From positions 62,001-126,000 of the forward strand of contig LUYM01000021.1 in NCBI GenBank assembly GCA_001603275.1: a stretch of 64,000 bases of DNA, given 5' to 3'. Below, piece by piece: positions 8,818-20,700 of this stretch. A program made the translations under genes and the position numbers. This DNA is from Actinomycetales bacterium Actino_02. GTDB lineage: Bacteria; Actinomycetota; Actinomycetes; Propionibacteriales; Propionibacteriaceae. The notes under the pieces are model-generated. The model saw only the letters and a program-made list of their open reading frames with translations. It had not been told where the DNA came from and made no database searches. Within the stretch, counting starts at the first letter, position 1. Every line of letters begins with the position of its first letter.

Positions 8818-9762
8818 ACCGGTCTCGGCGCGCAGCCGACGACGCCGAACCCAGCCGGGCGCAACCGCAAGACCGTCCCGCTGAATGCGGACGAGCAGAG
8901 CCACTCCGAGTGCGGTCAGCACAGTCACGGAAACGACCGACGCCTCGATCCCGAAGACGCCGCCGGTCAGCCAGTCCGGCCCGCTGAACTGTGCTGTGAG
9001 CAGGCCGGACGCCGCTCCCGAGCCGGATACCGCCGAGCCGAAGACCGGCCCCTGCAGCACATTCCAGGCGAAGTGCAGGCCCATGCACCACCACAGCGAG
9101 CGGGTGACCACGTAGAGGGCCGAGAACAGCAATCCGGCCTCCAGGGCGATGGCCAGTGCACCCCACAGGGTGGCGTTCTGGTTGCTCAAATGAGCCAGGC
9201 CGAAGACGAGCCCGCCGACGGCAATCGCGGCCCACGTGCCCAGGGCGTCTTCGACCAGGCGCAGCAGGACCCCGCGGAAGGCGATCTCCTCGGCGATTGC
9301 CGCCACCAGGCCGGTGGAGATCAGCGCCGGCACGATTGGGTAGCTGGGGTTCACACCCACAATCCGATAGCTGCCGACGATGAACAGGATCCCGACCACC
9401 ACGAGCAGCAAGCCGGAGCCCAGCAGCAGACTCCAACCCAGGCCGCCGATCCGCCCCCACGCCAGTTCCACCGGACGCCGCTTCTCCACCCACAGCAGCA
9501 CCAGATAGGCCACCACCACCACCACGAGTTCGGTCAGCCGGACCAGCGACCAGCTGCGGGCCACGGCGTCCCCGATCACCGGGATCCGGCCGATCAGGAC
9601 AGCCAGCACCGTCGCCACGGCCAGTGCCGCCAGGAAGACCAGCGCCCGGATCCCGGGGGAGAAGCGCCACCGCCGCCGCGGCGGACGAGGCTTCACCGGC
9701 TGGTCAGCGGGGAGCAGGTCCTCGGAGCGCGGACGCGCTTGTGGGGCGGAGATCGGGAGCAC
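8791..9762 (-). CDS. CPBP family intramembrane glutamic metalloprotease
   Basis: A 323-residue polytopic membrane protein with about eight helices. The three CPBP (Abi, Rce1-like) motifs are intact: EExxxR at residues 158-163 (AEEIAFRG), the motif 2 histidine at 191 (FGLAHLSNQ), and HxxxN at 230-234 (HFAWNVLQG). These residues form the glutamate-histidine active site in the membrane. Bacterial members process peptides or give self-immunity to bacteriocins, but no peptide gene is visible here. The start is a GTG. The C-terminus is a basic cytosolic tail. Confidence 0.9.
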   Translation of the reverse strand: MLPISAPQARPRSEDLLPADQPVKPRPPRRRWRFSPGIRALVFLAALAVATVLAVLIGRIPVIGDAVARSWSLVRLTELVVVVVAYLVLLWVEKRRPVELAWGRIGGLGWSLLLGSGLLLVVVGILFIVGSYRIVGVNPSYPIVPALISTGLVAAIAEEIAFRGVLLRLVEDALGTWAAIAVGGLVFGLAHLSNQNATLWGALAIALEAGLLFSALYVVTRSLWWCMGLHFAWNVLQGPVFGSAVSGSGAASGLLTAQFSGPDWLTGGVFGIEASVVSVTVLTALGVALLVRIQRDGLAVAPGWVRRRRLRAETGSAPAGQAD

Positions 9763-9839
9763 CGAAGGATTCTTGCACCCTCTCGGCCAGGATCGTTCGG
9801 TCCGAACTCACGGCTCCTGCCGTGACCGTGGATGTGCGC

Positions 9840-10907
9840 TCAGTCGCGGACCACCGAGCCGTCGGATTGCCGGTGCCAGTGCTCCGGCTGGCCGACCAGG
9901 GTGACGGCGTTGTGCAGCCACCAGGTGGTGTCCGGGCTCCAGCCGGCGATCATGCTGGCGGAGTCTCCGACGTCGATCACCCGGGTGGCCGACCTCAGAT
10001 AGCCGCCGATGCTCAGGTGGACGCCGTCGAAGTGATCTGCCACCCGGCTCCAGTCCGGGATCACCCAGCGTCGCAGTTGCCCGGTGACCTTGCGCCAGTC
10101 GGCGCCCACTCGTCCGGTCACCTCCAGCGGGAACTGTGTGCACAGGTGCATCCAGTCGTCCGGGCCGTGGATTTCGTAGATCCGAGCGGCTTCGTCGGGG
10201 ACGACCTGCTGCGCGCTGGCTTGCCGCCAGGCGAGTTCGTCCTCGACCAGGATCAGTCCGGCCGGACGGCCGCCGGGCAGCCGACTGGTGGTGTTCGGCA
10301 AGCCGGAGGGAGGCATCGACCACCACGCACCGCTCCAGTTCGCCTCGGGGTCGAGCTGGTGGTCGCGCTCGGCGCGCTCGTTCTCCCACAGGATGTCCAG
10401 GCGCCACTCGGCCAGGCTCGGCGGAGCGGCAATCGGGTCGGCCTCGTCGTCGTACCAGCGCACCAGCCATTGATCATCGCGGCGCAGCGGACGATCCCCA
10501 TCCTGGACGGCTGCGGAGGCCGCCAGGTGCTCGGCGACCGGACGGAGCGCCTCGCGCAGCTCGGCTCCGGCGATCAGTTGGTCGGTCTCGTCCGGCGGCT
10601 GCCAGTACATCGCCGCACCGACCGTGCCGCACAGGGCAGTGGTCAGGAGTTCGCCCTCGGCGGGGAGGAGGCGAGTGGCCGGGAGCAGTCGGACGACGTC
10701 CGCGCGCTGGTAGGTCGGCGAGTAGGGCTGTGGCCCCGTGATGGACCAGATGGTTCGTCCGGACAAGCCCCAGGCCGCGTCGAGGACGGCGTGGTTGAGC
10801 TCGCTGAAGGTGTCCGGGCTGGTGGTCGCGCAGTCGCAAGCGAGCGCAAACTCCAGCACGAACCGCCGACCCCGTGGGCCGGCCAGCAGGTCCTCAGCGC
10901 TCAGCAT
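9840..10907 (-). CDS. Hypothetical cytosolic protein, 355 residues
   Basis: The start is set at ATG 10907 (MLSAEDLLAGPRGRRFVLEF), where AGGAG lies 6 bases upstream; an upstream codon at 10931 would add eight residues. The protein is rich in Trp and acidic residues, with no signal peptide or membrane helix. Recurrent segments such as LAEWRLDILWENE and HGPDDWMHLCTQFPLEVT resemble SMI1/KNR4-like or similar actinobacterial orphan proteins only loosely, so I assign no family. It is followed by the DUF2500 gene upstream in the same direction with 28 bases between. Confidence 0.75.
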   Translation of the reverse strand: MLSAEDLLAGPRGRRFVLEFALACDCATTSPDTFSELNHAVLDAAWGLSGRTIWSITGPQPYSPTYQRADVVRLLPATRLLPAEGELLTTALCGTVGAAMYWQPPDETDQLIAGAELREALRPVAEHLAASAAVQDGDRPLRRDDQWLVRWYDDEADPIAAPPSLAEWRLDILWENERAERDHQLDPEANWSGAWWSMPPSGLPNTTSRLPGGRPAGLILVEDELAWRQASAQQVVPDEAARIYEIHGPDDWMHLCTQFPLEVTGRVGADWRKVTGQLRRWVIPDWSRVADHFDGVHLSIGGYLRSATRVIDVGDSASMIAGWSPDTTWWLHNAVTLVGQPEHWHRQSDGSVVRD

Positions 10908-10935
10908 CGAACTCCTATCGGGCCGCTCCACTCGG

Positions 10936-11304
10936 TCAGCGCATGATCTCCCGGGTGAAGCCCCGGTAGCGCGGGCCTTTCCACTGCACGGTGCCCTGGT
11001 CGCCCTCGGCGAGCAGGCCGAACTCGTGTCCGGTGAGTTCGAACTCGGCCCGCTCGCCGCTGGGGAACTGGAATGTGGCGAAGTGCCGCTGCGTGGTGCG
11101 TCCGCCGTCGATCGAGGCGACCTCGATCCGCTTGCTCAGCACTGTGGCGTCCGAACTGAGCTCGGGGGAGTTGGCAATCTGCGATCCCCGGCGGACTGCT
11201 GTCGCGGCGCGCAGAACCGTCGGCGCCAGCATCATCACGATGGCAGCGAGCACGGCGAGCGCCATCAGCACCAGAATCAGCAGGAGCGGAAGATTCATCA
11301 TCAC
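10936..11304 (-). CDS. DUF2500 membrane-anchored protein
   Basis: About 122 residues: one N-terminal transmembrane helix (LPLLLILVLMALAVLAAIVMM) and a soluble beta domain. The pattern ATVLSKRIEV, HFATFQFPSGERAEFELTG, HEFGLLAEGDQGTVQWKG and RYRGFTREI closely fits the DUF2500 (YhhM-like) family, of unknown function. The start is GTG 11304, 7 bases after TAGGCT; ATG codons at 11301 and 11298 follow immediately and also have GAGG nearby. Confidence 0.85.
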   Translation of the reverse strand: MMMNLPLLLILVLMALAVLAAIVMMLAPTVLRAATAVRRGSQIANSPELSSDATVLSKRIEVASIDGGRTTQRHFATFQFPSGERAEFELTGHEFGLLAEGDQGTVQWKGPRYRGFTREIMR

Positions 11305-11311
11305 CTCGGCG

Positions 11312-11317
11312 AGCCTA
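11312..11317 (-). promoter_or_regulatory. -10 element TAGGCT upstream of the DUF2500 gene
   Basis: On the minus strand TAGGCT lies 7 bases upstream of GTG 11304. Confidence 0.5.
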
Positions 11318-11340
11318 GCCAACCGCCGTCTCGGTGACGG

Positions 11341-12561
11341 CTACTTCACCAAGGATGCCTTGGCCTTCCAGGTGTTGCAGGCGCCGATGTTCTTTCCGTA
11401 CAGACCGGCCTCGCCCCAGTACCGTCCGGCCTTCGCGCTGCCGTGGCCCTTCGCATCGGCGGAGTAGCCGAGCTGGTATTCGACGTCGTCCCGGTCGTCG
11501 GAGTTGAACCGGAGGCCGGAGTGGGTGAGCCGGTAGTGGGCCATGCAATGCGCCTGCAGCTCGATGCGTCGCTCGGTGACGTCCTCGTCCTCCTTCAGAG
11601 TGAGCGACGCCTCGAAGATCCCGGCCAGTTCTTGCACGTGGTGGGAGTACTCGTGGAACACGAACTCGGCAACCGACAGCCGGTAGTAGCGACCCTGCTG
11701 GTAGGAGGCGCGAGAGAAGTAGAGGGTCTGATCGCCGGAGCAGTAGCTGGCCGGGAAGGTGGTGTCGATGCTGCCGCAGGGGGTGTTCGTGGTCTTGACG
11801 TAGAACTTCACCTTCGGCTTGGTGAAGGCGATCGAGGTCTTGGCCAGGCTCTTGCTCCAGGCGGAGTTCTCGCAATCCACTAGAGCCTTGACCTGGGATT
11901 GGAACGCCTTCCAGGACGAGGGGATGCGCTGATTCGGGCAGGCGCCGGTCACCGTCAGCGAGTAGATGGCGCTCTTCTTGAGGAGGTCCTCCGGCTTGGG
12001 CGCCGGCGTCGGCGTCGGGCTTGCGGACGGGCTGGCGGACGTCCGGGTGGGCGTCGGCCCGGTCAGGGTCGGCAACGTGCCGATCGGAGTGGCCATCACG
12101 CCGGTGATCGCTCCCGCGGCGATCACTGTGGCCGCGGCCAAGACCCAGCCGCCGACGCCTCGTCGCTTGGGTGCGGGGGCGAGTGGGCCATGCCCGTCCG
12201 GCGCGAACCGCTGGCCGGCCATGGGCTGTTGCGGTGTGGCGTAGCCGGGGTAGGGATATCCCGGTGGCGGGTAGTTCGGAGGTGGACCGCTCGGCGGAGG
12301 GTAGTTGGGCGGGGCGTAGCCGGCTGACGGATCGCTCGGCGGGGGCCCGGCAACACTCGCCTGATACGGGTACCCGGCCGGCGTGGACGGATATCGGTAC
12401 TCGGCGGGGCCCGGCCAGGGCGGAACGACCCCGTCCGGAGCAGTCCATGGCTCGGTGGTGGGAGCGGGAGGCGTCCAGCCGGGATCGGGAGGGGGCGAGG
12501 GGGCGGCGGGCAGGTCGAAGCCTCCCGGCACGTCGGGGGGTGGTTCCTCGCTGCTACTCAT
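11341..12561 (-). CDS. Membrane-anchored neutral zinc metallopeptidase
   Basis: A 406-residue protein in three parts: a Pro/Tyr-rich cytosolic region (about 1-130) with PNYPPP-type repeats, one transmembrane helix (about 138-157), and an extracellular domain after a Ser/Thr/Pro linker. The domain carries HEYSHHVQ with the zinc ligands His303 and His307 and catalytic Glu304, then ERRIELQAHCMA, the helix that supplies the third ligand in the YpfJ-like putative neutral zinc metallopeptidase family. Four cysteines may form disulfides. Substrate is unknown. Confidence 0.87.
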   Translation of the reverse strand: MSSSEEPPPDVPGGFDLPAAPSPPPDPGWTPPAPTTEPWTAPDGVVPPWPGPAEYRYPSTPAGYPYQASVAGPPPSDPSAGYAPPNYPPPSGPPPNYPPPGYPYPGYATPQQPMAGQRFAPDGHGPLAPAPKRRGVGGWVLAAATVIAAGAITGVMATPIGTLPTLTGPTPTRTSASPSASPTPTPAPKPEDLLKKSAIYSLTVTGACPNQRIPSSWKAFQSQVKALVDCENSAWSKSLAKTSIAFTKPKVKFYVKTTNTPCGSIDTTFPASYCSGDQTLYFSRASYQQGRYYRLSVAEFVFHEYSHHVQELAGIFEASLTLKEDEDVTERRIELQAHCMAHYRLTHSGLRFNSDDRDDVEYQLGYSADAKGHGSAKAGRYWGEAGLYGKNIGACNTWKAKASLVK

Positions 12562-12630
12562 TGAACTCCGGCGGAGACTCGCGGCTACTGGGAACGATAC
12601 GGCCCGTGGTGCAGGCTGAGAAGCCCTTGC

Positions 12631-13014
12631 TCAGCGGAAGCCGAGGTAGAACACAGCCAGGGCGAAGCCGAGGATGGCCACAATGATTCGCACCGGGCGC
12701 AGCCGTGGTCGCAGCGACTCCACGGCCGTCCACAGCGCGAGAGCCGAGACAGTCCAGCCGAGCTCACGAGCCGGGTAGACGGTCCCCAGGGTGAGATCGA
12801 GGAAGCCCAACACGGCTCCGATCCCGACGCCGATCGCGGCCAGCATCGACACGATCCCCCGGATCCTGGTCAAGGCCGTCTGCCAGCGGGGGACGATGAC
12901 GGCGGCGCGGCGTCCCTCCGGTGCGCGGTGCGAGACCTTGATCACGCCATCGACGAAGAACCACAGCGCGGTCGCCACAGCGACCAGCACGGGCGGACTG
13001 AAGCGCTCCAACAA
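12631..13014 (-). CDS. Small membrane protein of unknown function
   Basis: A protein of about 127 residues with three or four transmembrane segments, such as PPVLVAVATALWFFVDGVI, IVSMLAAIGVGIGAVLGFLD and IIVAILGFALAVFYLGF. The start is uncertain: TTG 13014 (or 13011) has GAGAGGGG upstream, whereas the frame is open up to an ATG at 13167 that would add a non-conserved Pro/Ala-rich leader. I do not recognise the family. The 230 bases between here and the pullulanase gene hold nothing else I can support. Confidence 0.6.
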   Translation of the reverse strand: MLERFSPPVLVAVATALWFFVDGVIKVSHRAPEGRRAAVIVPRWQTALTRIRGIVSMLAAIGVGIGAVLGFLDLTLGTVYPARELGWTVSALALWTAVESLRPRLRPVRIIVAILGFALAVFYLGFR

Positions 13015-13231
13015 GGCAGTTCCCCTCTCAGGCCCCAGCAGTCTAGGGGGGTCCTCTGGACTATGCCCAGCGGATCTTGCTGCGGCTGCCACCCCGCGAT
13101 CGCCTGGAACCTCGGCTCGGGTGGGGCCTGCGGTGAGCGCCGCGACCTGGGGATACGCATTCAGCAAGTGCCACGGTTCGGGGGAGGCGTTCGGCGAATG
13201 AGGGGGCGGACGGACAGCCGCGTGGCGATGC

Positions 13232-13237
13232 GAGAAT
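13232..13237 (+). promoter_or_regulatory. -10-like GAGAAT, probable leaderless start of the pullulanase gene
   Basis: GAGAAT (first T of TANNNT replaced by G) lies 6 bases before the GTG at 13244. Confidence 0.4.
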
Positions 13238-13243
13238 CGAGGC

Positions 13244-15919
13244 GTGTTCCGTCCCGTCGTCGACCTGCCCGGGCTGTCCGAGGCCCCTGGGCATTGGCTG
13301 GCGCCCGATCTGATCGCCTGGCCGGTGGCGATGCCCCCTGGTCAGTCACCGGCGGCGCTGGATTGGCGGCTGCACTGGTCGGACGAGGCGGGCATCGATC
13401 CGCGAGCCAGCGAGCCGCTGCCTTGGCGCAGCTGCTTTCTGAGGTTCGATCCGGCCGGATTGCCAGCCGAGGTGACCCGCGGCTTTCCGCACCTGCGCCA
13501 GTACCTGGCGCTGCGGGTTCCGGACGCCGCTGTCGCCGAGCTGGACGAGATCCTTCGCTGCCAGATCGTGCTCAGCGTCCACGACGGAGCCGGACGACTG
13601 CACGCCGCCGGCCACCTGCAGCTTCCCGGCGTCCTCGATCGCCGGTTCGCTGCCGCTGCCTCGGCCGTCCTTGGCCCGACATGGGCTGACGGGCGTCCGA
13701 CGTTGCGGGTGTGGGCGCCGACCGCCCGCCGAGTCAGCCTGCTGCTGTGGCCGGGCGCGTTGCAGGGGGCGCCTCAGCGGCTGGCGATGAGCCCGGAGAC
13801 CGACGGCACGTGGGCAATTCTCGGTGAGTCGGCCTGGCTCGGCGCGAAGTACCGCTTCGAGGTCGAGGTCTACGTGCCCGAGCACCAGCGGGTCGTCGCC
13901 AATCAGGTCACCGACCCCTACTCCCAGGCGCTGACCGTGAACTCCACCCACTCGGTGCTCGTCGATCTGGACGCCGCCGAGCTGGCCCCCGAGCAGTGGC
14001 TCTCAGCCCGTGCGCCTCACCTGGAACAGCGCGTTGATCAGGTGATTTACGAGCTTCATCTGCGGGACTTCTCGATCAGTGACGACTCCGTGCCGCCGAA
14101 GCTGCGGGGTAGCTACCTGGCGCCGACCGTGGACAGCGCCGGCATGGCCCATCTGCGCCGGCTGGCCGACGCGGGACTGAACACGATCCAGCTGCTGCCG
14201 ATCTTCGACAACGCCACCGTCGAGGAGCACCCCGAGCGCCAGCAGCGTCCGGCCAAGGCCGCGCTGCGCCAGTTCGCTCCGGACAGCCCCGAGCAGCAGC
14301 GCCGGATCGCCGAAGCCGGCGGACGCAGTGGCTTCGGCTGGGGCTACGACCCGTGGCACTTCTTCGCTCCGGAGGGCTCGTTCTCCTCAACCCTGGACAG
14401 TGCCGAAGGTGCCGGCCGGGTGTGGGAGTGCCGCTCGATGATCGGTGGCTTCCATGCGGCCGGCCTGCGGGTGGTGGTCGACCAGGTCTTCAATCACACG
14501 GCATCGGCAGGCCAGGACCGCTCCAGCGTGCTGGACCGGATCGTCCCTGGCTACTACCACCGGTTGGACGCGACCGGAGTGGTCGAGACCTCAACCTGCT
14601 GCCCGAACGTGGCCACCGAGCACCTGATGGCGCAGAAGCTGATGGTCGATGCGTGCGTGCTGTGGGCGCGGCACTACCGGGTGGACGGGTTCCGGTTCGA
14701 CCTGATGGGCCATCACAGCCGGGACAATCTGCTGGCCGTCCGGGCCGCCCTGGACGCGCTCACCCCTGCCAGCGACGGAATCGACGGAACCGCGATCACC
14801 CTGCACGGCGAGGGCTGGGACTTCGGCGAGGTGGCCGGCAACGCCCGCTTCGTCCAGGCCACACAGGGCCAACTCGGCGGCACCGGGATCGCCACCTTCT
14901 CCGATCGGCTGCGCAACGCCGTCCGTGGCGGCTCGGTGTGGGATCTCGACCCGCGGGTGCAGGGCTTCGGCTCGGGCCTGCTCACCGCCGACAATGCGTC
15001 CGGCGCGAATGGAGATCACGGCGCCCAGGCCGGGCGGCTGGCCTACTACACCGACCTGATCCAGCTCGGCCTGGCCGGCAATCTGCGCGCTTTCCGCTTC
15101 GGCTCCAACTCCCGGCACACCGAACTGGCCGGGGCCCAACTCAGCTTCGAGGAACGTCCGGCCGGCTACGCCGACCAGCCCGACGAGGCGATCAACTATG
15201 TGGACGCTCACGACAACGAGACCCTGTTCGATGCGCTCACTTTGAAGCTGCATCCGGCCACCCCGATGGCGGCCCGGGTCCGGCTGAACACGCTGTGCCT
15301 CGCCTTGGCCACGCTCGGCCAGAGTCCGGTGTTGTGGCATGCCGGCACCGACCTGCTGCGCAGCAAGAGCCTGGATCGCAACTCCTACAACTCCGGCGAC
15401 TGGTTCAACTTCCTGGACTTCTCGATGCGCGACAACGGCTTCGCCGCCGGGCTGCCGCCGGAGCGCGAGAATGCGGCCAGCTGGGACGTCCTGGCCCCAC
15501 TGCTGGCCAATCCGCGGCTCAAGCCGCGTCCGGCCGACATAGCCACCGCCCACGCCGCCGCGCTGGACGTCCTGCGACTGCGGAACTCGTCGCGGCTGTT
15601 CCGATTGGGCTCGGCAGCCCAGATCCAGGCGAAGGTGAGCTTCCCGGCGGCCAACAGCTGGCATCAGATTCCCGGCGTGATCGTGATGCTGATCGACGAC
15701 AGCACCGAGCCGGTCGATCCGCGCTGGTCGGGGATCGTGACGGTGTTCAACGCCACCGGCTGGACGATCCATCAGACCCTCGATCGCGACCTGACCGGCT
15801 TCGTCTTGCATCCGGTGCAGGCCGGTGGCACCGATCCGGTGGTCACCTCCAGCCGGATCGGCGCCGACTGGGTTCGGGTTCCGGCGCGGACGGCCGCGGT
15901 CTTGGTCCGTCCGCGCTGA
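13244..15919 (+). CDS. Pullulanase-type alpha-1,6-glucosidase (GH13)
   Basis: An 891-residue debranching enzyme that hydrolyses alpha-1,6 branches of glycogen, pullulan or limit dextrins. An N-terminal pullulanase-type domain is followed by a CBM48-like region (WADGRPTLRVWAPTARRVSL) and a GH13 barrel. YDPWHFFAPEGSFSS is the pullulanase YNWGYDP-type signature. Catalytic residues are Asp486 (DGFRFDLMGHH), Glu523 (GEGWDFGEV) and Asp657 (VDAHDNETLFD). There is no signal peptide, so it acts inside the cell, in line with turnover of stored alpha-glucan made by glgC/glgM at 31.8-34.3 kb. Confidence 0.93.
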   Translation: MFRPVVDLPGLSEAPGHWLAPDLIAWPVAMPPGQSPAALDWRLHWSDEAGIDPRASEPLPWRSCFLRFDPAGLPAEVTRGFPHLRQYLALRVPDAAVAELDEILRCQIVLSVHDGAGRLHAAGHLQLPGVLDRRFAAAASAVLGPTWADGRPTLRVWAPTARRVSLLLWPGALQGAPQRLAMSPETDGTWAILGESAWLGAKYRFEVEVYVPEHQRVVANQVTDPYSQALTVNSTHSVLVDLDAAELAPEQWLSARAPHLEQRVDQVIYELHLRDFSISDDSVPPKLRGSYLAPTVDSAGMAHLRRLADAGLNTIQLLPIFDNATVEEHPERQQRPAKAALRQFAPDSPEQQRRIAEAGGRSGFGWGYDPWHFFAPEGSFSSTLDSAEGAGRVWECRSMIGGFHAAGLRVVVDQVFNHTASAGQDRSSVLDRIVPGYYHRLDATGVVETSTCCPNVATEHLMAQKLMVDACVLWARHYRVDGFRFDLMGHHSRDNLLAVRAALDALTPASDGIDGTAITLHGEGWDFGEVAGNARFVQATQGQLGGTGIATFSDRLRNAVRGGSVWDLDPRVQGFGSGLLTADNASGANGDHGAQAGRLAYYTDLIQLGLAGNLRAFRFGSNSRHTELAGAQLSFEERPAGYADQPDEAINYVDAHDNETLFDALTLKLHPATPMAARVRLNTLCLALATLGQSPVLWHAGTDLLRSKSLDRNSYNSGDWFNFLDFSMRDNGFAAGLPPERENAASWDVLAPLLANPRLKPRPADIATAHAAALDVLRLRNSSRLFRLGSAAQIQAKVSFPAANSWHQIPGVIVMLIDDSTEPVDPRWSGIVTVFNATGWTIHQTLDRDLTGFVLHPVQAGGTDPVVTSSRIGADWVRVPARTAAVLVRPR

Positions 15920-15920
15920 A

Positions 15921-17429
15921 CTAGCCGACCGGCTGCGGCTCGGCCGTCGCAGGGACGCCAGGCTGCGTTCGGGTGAGGAACAGCCCGCCGACCACGGTGA
16001 GCACCCAGACCAGGCCGACCACCAGGAAGGCAGTCCGGGCGCCGGTTGCCAGTGCGGCCTCGGCGATCTCGCCTGAGGCGGCGGCCCGGCCACCGACGGT
16101 GGACATGATCGTCACGAACAGTGCCGTCCCGGCCGCCCCGGCGACCTGCTGCACCGTCCCGATGGTCGCCGAGCCGTAGCTGTACAGGTGGTGCGGCAAC
16201 GTGCCCATGGCGGTGGTGAACAACGGAGTCATCATGAAGGCCAGGCCGAGGCTGAGCAGCAGATTCGCGACCAGCAACTGCCACCAGGGGGTGGCCATCG
16301 AGATCGTCGCGTAGATGGCGAAGGAGCCACCGACCACGACGGCGCCGGGCACCACCAGCAGCCGCGGACCGACTCGGTCATAGAGCCGGCCGACGACCGG
16401 TCCGAGCAGGCCCATCAGCAGCCCGCCGGGTAGCAGCAGCAGGCCGACGGTCAGCGGCTCCAGGTGCAGCACCTGCTGCAGCACCAACGGGGTGGCGATG
16501 ATCGAACCGAATAGCACCATCATCACCACGGCCATCACCCCGATGGCGATCGCGAATCCGGGCTGAACGAAGGTGCGCAGGTCGAGCAGCGCGCGATCGC
16601 TGCGCTGCAGGATCAGCTGGCGCAGCAGGAAGCCGGCCAGGCTCAGCGCTCCGGCGGCCAGCACGGCCGAGAGCTCCCAGTCAGGAACCGCCGGGTTGCC
16701 GACCAGGCTGAGTCCGTAGACCAGTCCGCCGAAGCCGAGGGCAGCCAGCGGGATGCTCAGCACGTCCAGGCGCACCGGACGCGGCTCGTCGAGGTTCGGG
16801 ACGACCCGAAGGCCGACCAGCAGGATGCCGACCGCGATCGGGAAGACGATGGCGAACACGAACCGCCAGCTGAGGAACTGCAGGATCACCCCGGACAGCG
16901 TCGGGCCGATCGCCGGGGCCGTCGCGATCACCAGGCTGATCGTGCCCATCACCCGACCGCGTGCGTGCAGGGGCACCAGTTCCATGACGGTGGTCATCAG
17001 CAGCGGCATCATCACCGCGGTCCCGCTGGCCTGGATCACCCGACCCAGCAGCAGCGGGCCGAAGCCAGGAGATAGCGCCGCAACCGCCGTGCCGGTCGCG
17101 AACAGGCTCATGGCCAGGCCGTAGACCCCACGAGTGGACAGCCGCTGGAGCAACCAGCCACTGATCGGGATCACCACGGCCATGGTCAGCATGAAGCCGG
17201 TGGTCAGCCACTGCGCCGTCCGCTCGGTCACGGCGAGATCGGCCATGATCCGCGACAGTGCGACGTTCATCGCGGTCTCGTTCAAGATCACCACGAAGGC
17301 GCTGATCATCAGGACGGTCAGGATCGTCCGGGTGGTCTTCGGCAGCCGGTCCGGCTGGGTCTGGTCAGCACTGGCTGCGGCCGGTGGCGGGTTCAGTTCG
17401 GAAGAAGTCTCAGAAATCGGGGCTGGCAT
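15921..17429 (-). CDS. MFS drug exporter, DHA2 (14-TM, EmrB/QacA type)
   Basis: A 502-residue transporter with about 14 transmembrane helices. It has the first-helix signature FVVILNETAMNVALSRIMAD, WLTTGFMLTMAVVIPISGWL and the antiporter motif C region APAIGPTLSG, all typical of the DHA2 family. It likely expels drugs or metabolites by proton antiport. A Shine-Dalgarno-like GAGG precedes the ATG at 17429. It is convergent with the pullulanase gene with one base between stops, and divergent from tkt. Confidence 0.92.
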   Translation of the reverse strand: MPAPISETSSELNPPPAAASADQTQPDRLPKTTRTILTVLMISAFVVILNETAMNVALSRIMADLAVTERTAQWLTTGFMLTMAVVIPISGWLLQRLSTRGVYGLAMSLFATGTAVAALSPGFGPLLLGRVIQASGTAVMMPLLMTTVMELVPLHARGRVMGTISLVIATAPAIGPTLSGVILQFLSWRFVFAIVFPIAVGILLVGLRVVPNLDEPRPVRLDVLSIPLAALGFGGLVYGLSLVGNPAVPDWELSAVLAAGALSLAGFLLRQLILQRSDRALLDLRTFVQPGFAIAIGVMAVVMMVLFGSIIATPLVLQQVLHLEPLTVGLLLLPGGLLMGLLGPVVGRLYDRVGPRLLVVPGAVVVGGSFAIYATISMATPWWQLLVANLLLSLGLAFMMTPLFTTAMGTLPHHLYSYGSATIGTVQQVAGAAGTALFVTIMSTVGGRAAASGEIAEAALATGARTAFLVVGLVWVLTVVGGLFLTRTQPGVPATAEPQPVG

Positions 17430-17651
17430 GCGGGCCTCACTAGCTTGCGTCGCGCCGGACGGGGTTGAGGCGGCAACATTGGCGCGGAAGACGTTGTCTC
17501 AACTCCGTGCGGAGCACGGCTATTCCCGATTGCGCGCGTCGGCGGCCGAATCGAGCGTGGTCAGGGCGGCGCGGTGAGTTATGGGAGACTCGATGCCGAA
17601 ACCAAGAGACCCCCGAAGTGGGCGCAGGCATTCGATGGAGGAAGGCCAAAG

Positions 17652-19727
<2,076 letters not shown>

Positions 19728-19729
19728 GG

Positions 19730-20665
19730 TTGCCCAGCACTCTCAGCGGACGCAGGACCAGAGCCAATCTGCTGCTCCTGCTCGCTTCGGCAATCTGGGG
19801 CTTCGCCTTCGTTGCCCAGCGAGTAGGGGCGGCCTATGTCGGGCCGCTCACCTTCAACGCCGTGCGCTTCGGCCTGGGCGCGCTGGTGGTGCTTGCCGTC
19901 ATTTGGTGGCGCGGACGACGGGTCGGGCTCTCCGCTGAGCGGGATCGGCGCGCCTGGCGTGCCGCGCTCGGCCCGGGCCTGGCTGCCGGGGTGGCCTTGA
20001 CCGTGGCCAGCAACCTGCAGCAGTCCGCGATGAGCAGCGTGCCGGCCGGCAATGCTGCCTTCATCACCGGGCTCTACATGGTGTTCGTCCCGCTGATTGC
20101 GGCATTCCGAGGGCATCGCAGCAGCGCGTCCACGGTCGTGGGCGTGGTGTCGTCGGTAATCGGGCTCTATCTGATCGCCGTGACCGATGCGTTCACCATC
20201 GGAACGGGTGAGGTGCTACTGATCATCTCGACCCTGGTGTGGGCCGGTCAGATCCTGATCATCGATCGCTACGGCGCCGTGTCGGCGCTCAGGCTGGCCG
20301 CCATCCAGTTCATCACCTGTTCACTGCTGTCGAGCATTGGCGCGTTCGTCCTCGATCCGGCGCCCTTCACCGGCATCGACCAGGCGATCATCCCGATCCT
20401 GTACGGCGGCATCTTGAGCGTGGGAATCGCCTTCACTCTCCAGGTCGTCGGCCAGCGGGACGCCCTGGCCACCCACGCCTCGCTGATCATGGCGATGGAG
20501 TCGGTATTCGGGGCGATCGGTGGTGCCGTCCTGCTCGGAGAGTCGCTGGGGCTCCGCGGCTACGTGGGCGCCGTCCTCATGGTTGGCGGCATCGTGATCT
20601 CTCAATGGGGTGTTGCCCGGCAGTCTGCGCCGACATCACCTGACCCGGAACCGGTCGCACCGTAG
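19730..20665 (+). CDS. EamA/DMT-family transporter
   Basis: A 311-residue membrane protein with about ten helices formed by two EamA repeats (ASAIWGFAFVAQRVGAAYVG at the start; ALATHASLIMAMESVFGAIG in the second repeat). Proteins of this type export amino acids or metabolites. The start is a TTG two bases after the tkt stop, so translation is probably coupled. A short Pro-rich tail ends the protein. Confidence 0.88.
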   Translation: MPSTLSGRRTRANLLLLLASAIWGFAFVAQRVGAAYVGPLTFNAVRFGLGALVVLAVIWWRGRRVGLSAERDRRAWRAALGPGLAAGVALTVASNLQQSAMSSVPAGNAAFITGLYMVFVPLIAAFRGHRSSASTVVGVVSSVIGLYLIAVTDAFTIGTGEVLLIISTLVWAGQILIIDRYGAVSALRLAAIQFITCSLLSSIGAFVLDPAPFTGIDQAIIPILYGGILSVGIAFTLQVVGQRDALATHASLIMAMESVFGAIGGAVLLGESLGLRGYVGAVLMVGGIVISQWGVARQSAPTSPDPEPVAP

Positions 20666-20700
20666 ACTCCTTGGCAGCCCAGCGGAGAGGATGCGGCGGG

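Noticed and set aside
14353-16093. Long plus and minus frames within and across the pullulanase gene
   Set aside because: Out-of-frame shadows with Arg-rich, domain-free products; the catalytic GH13 residues are all in the 13244 frame.
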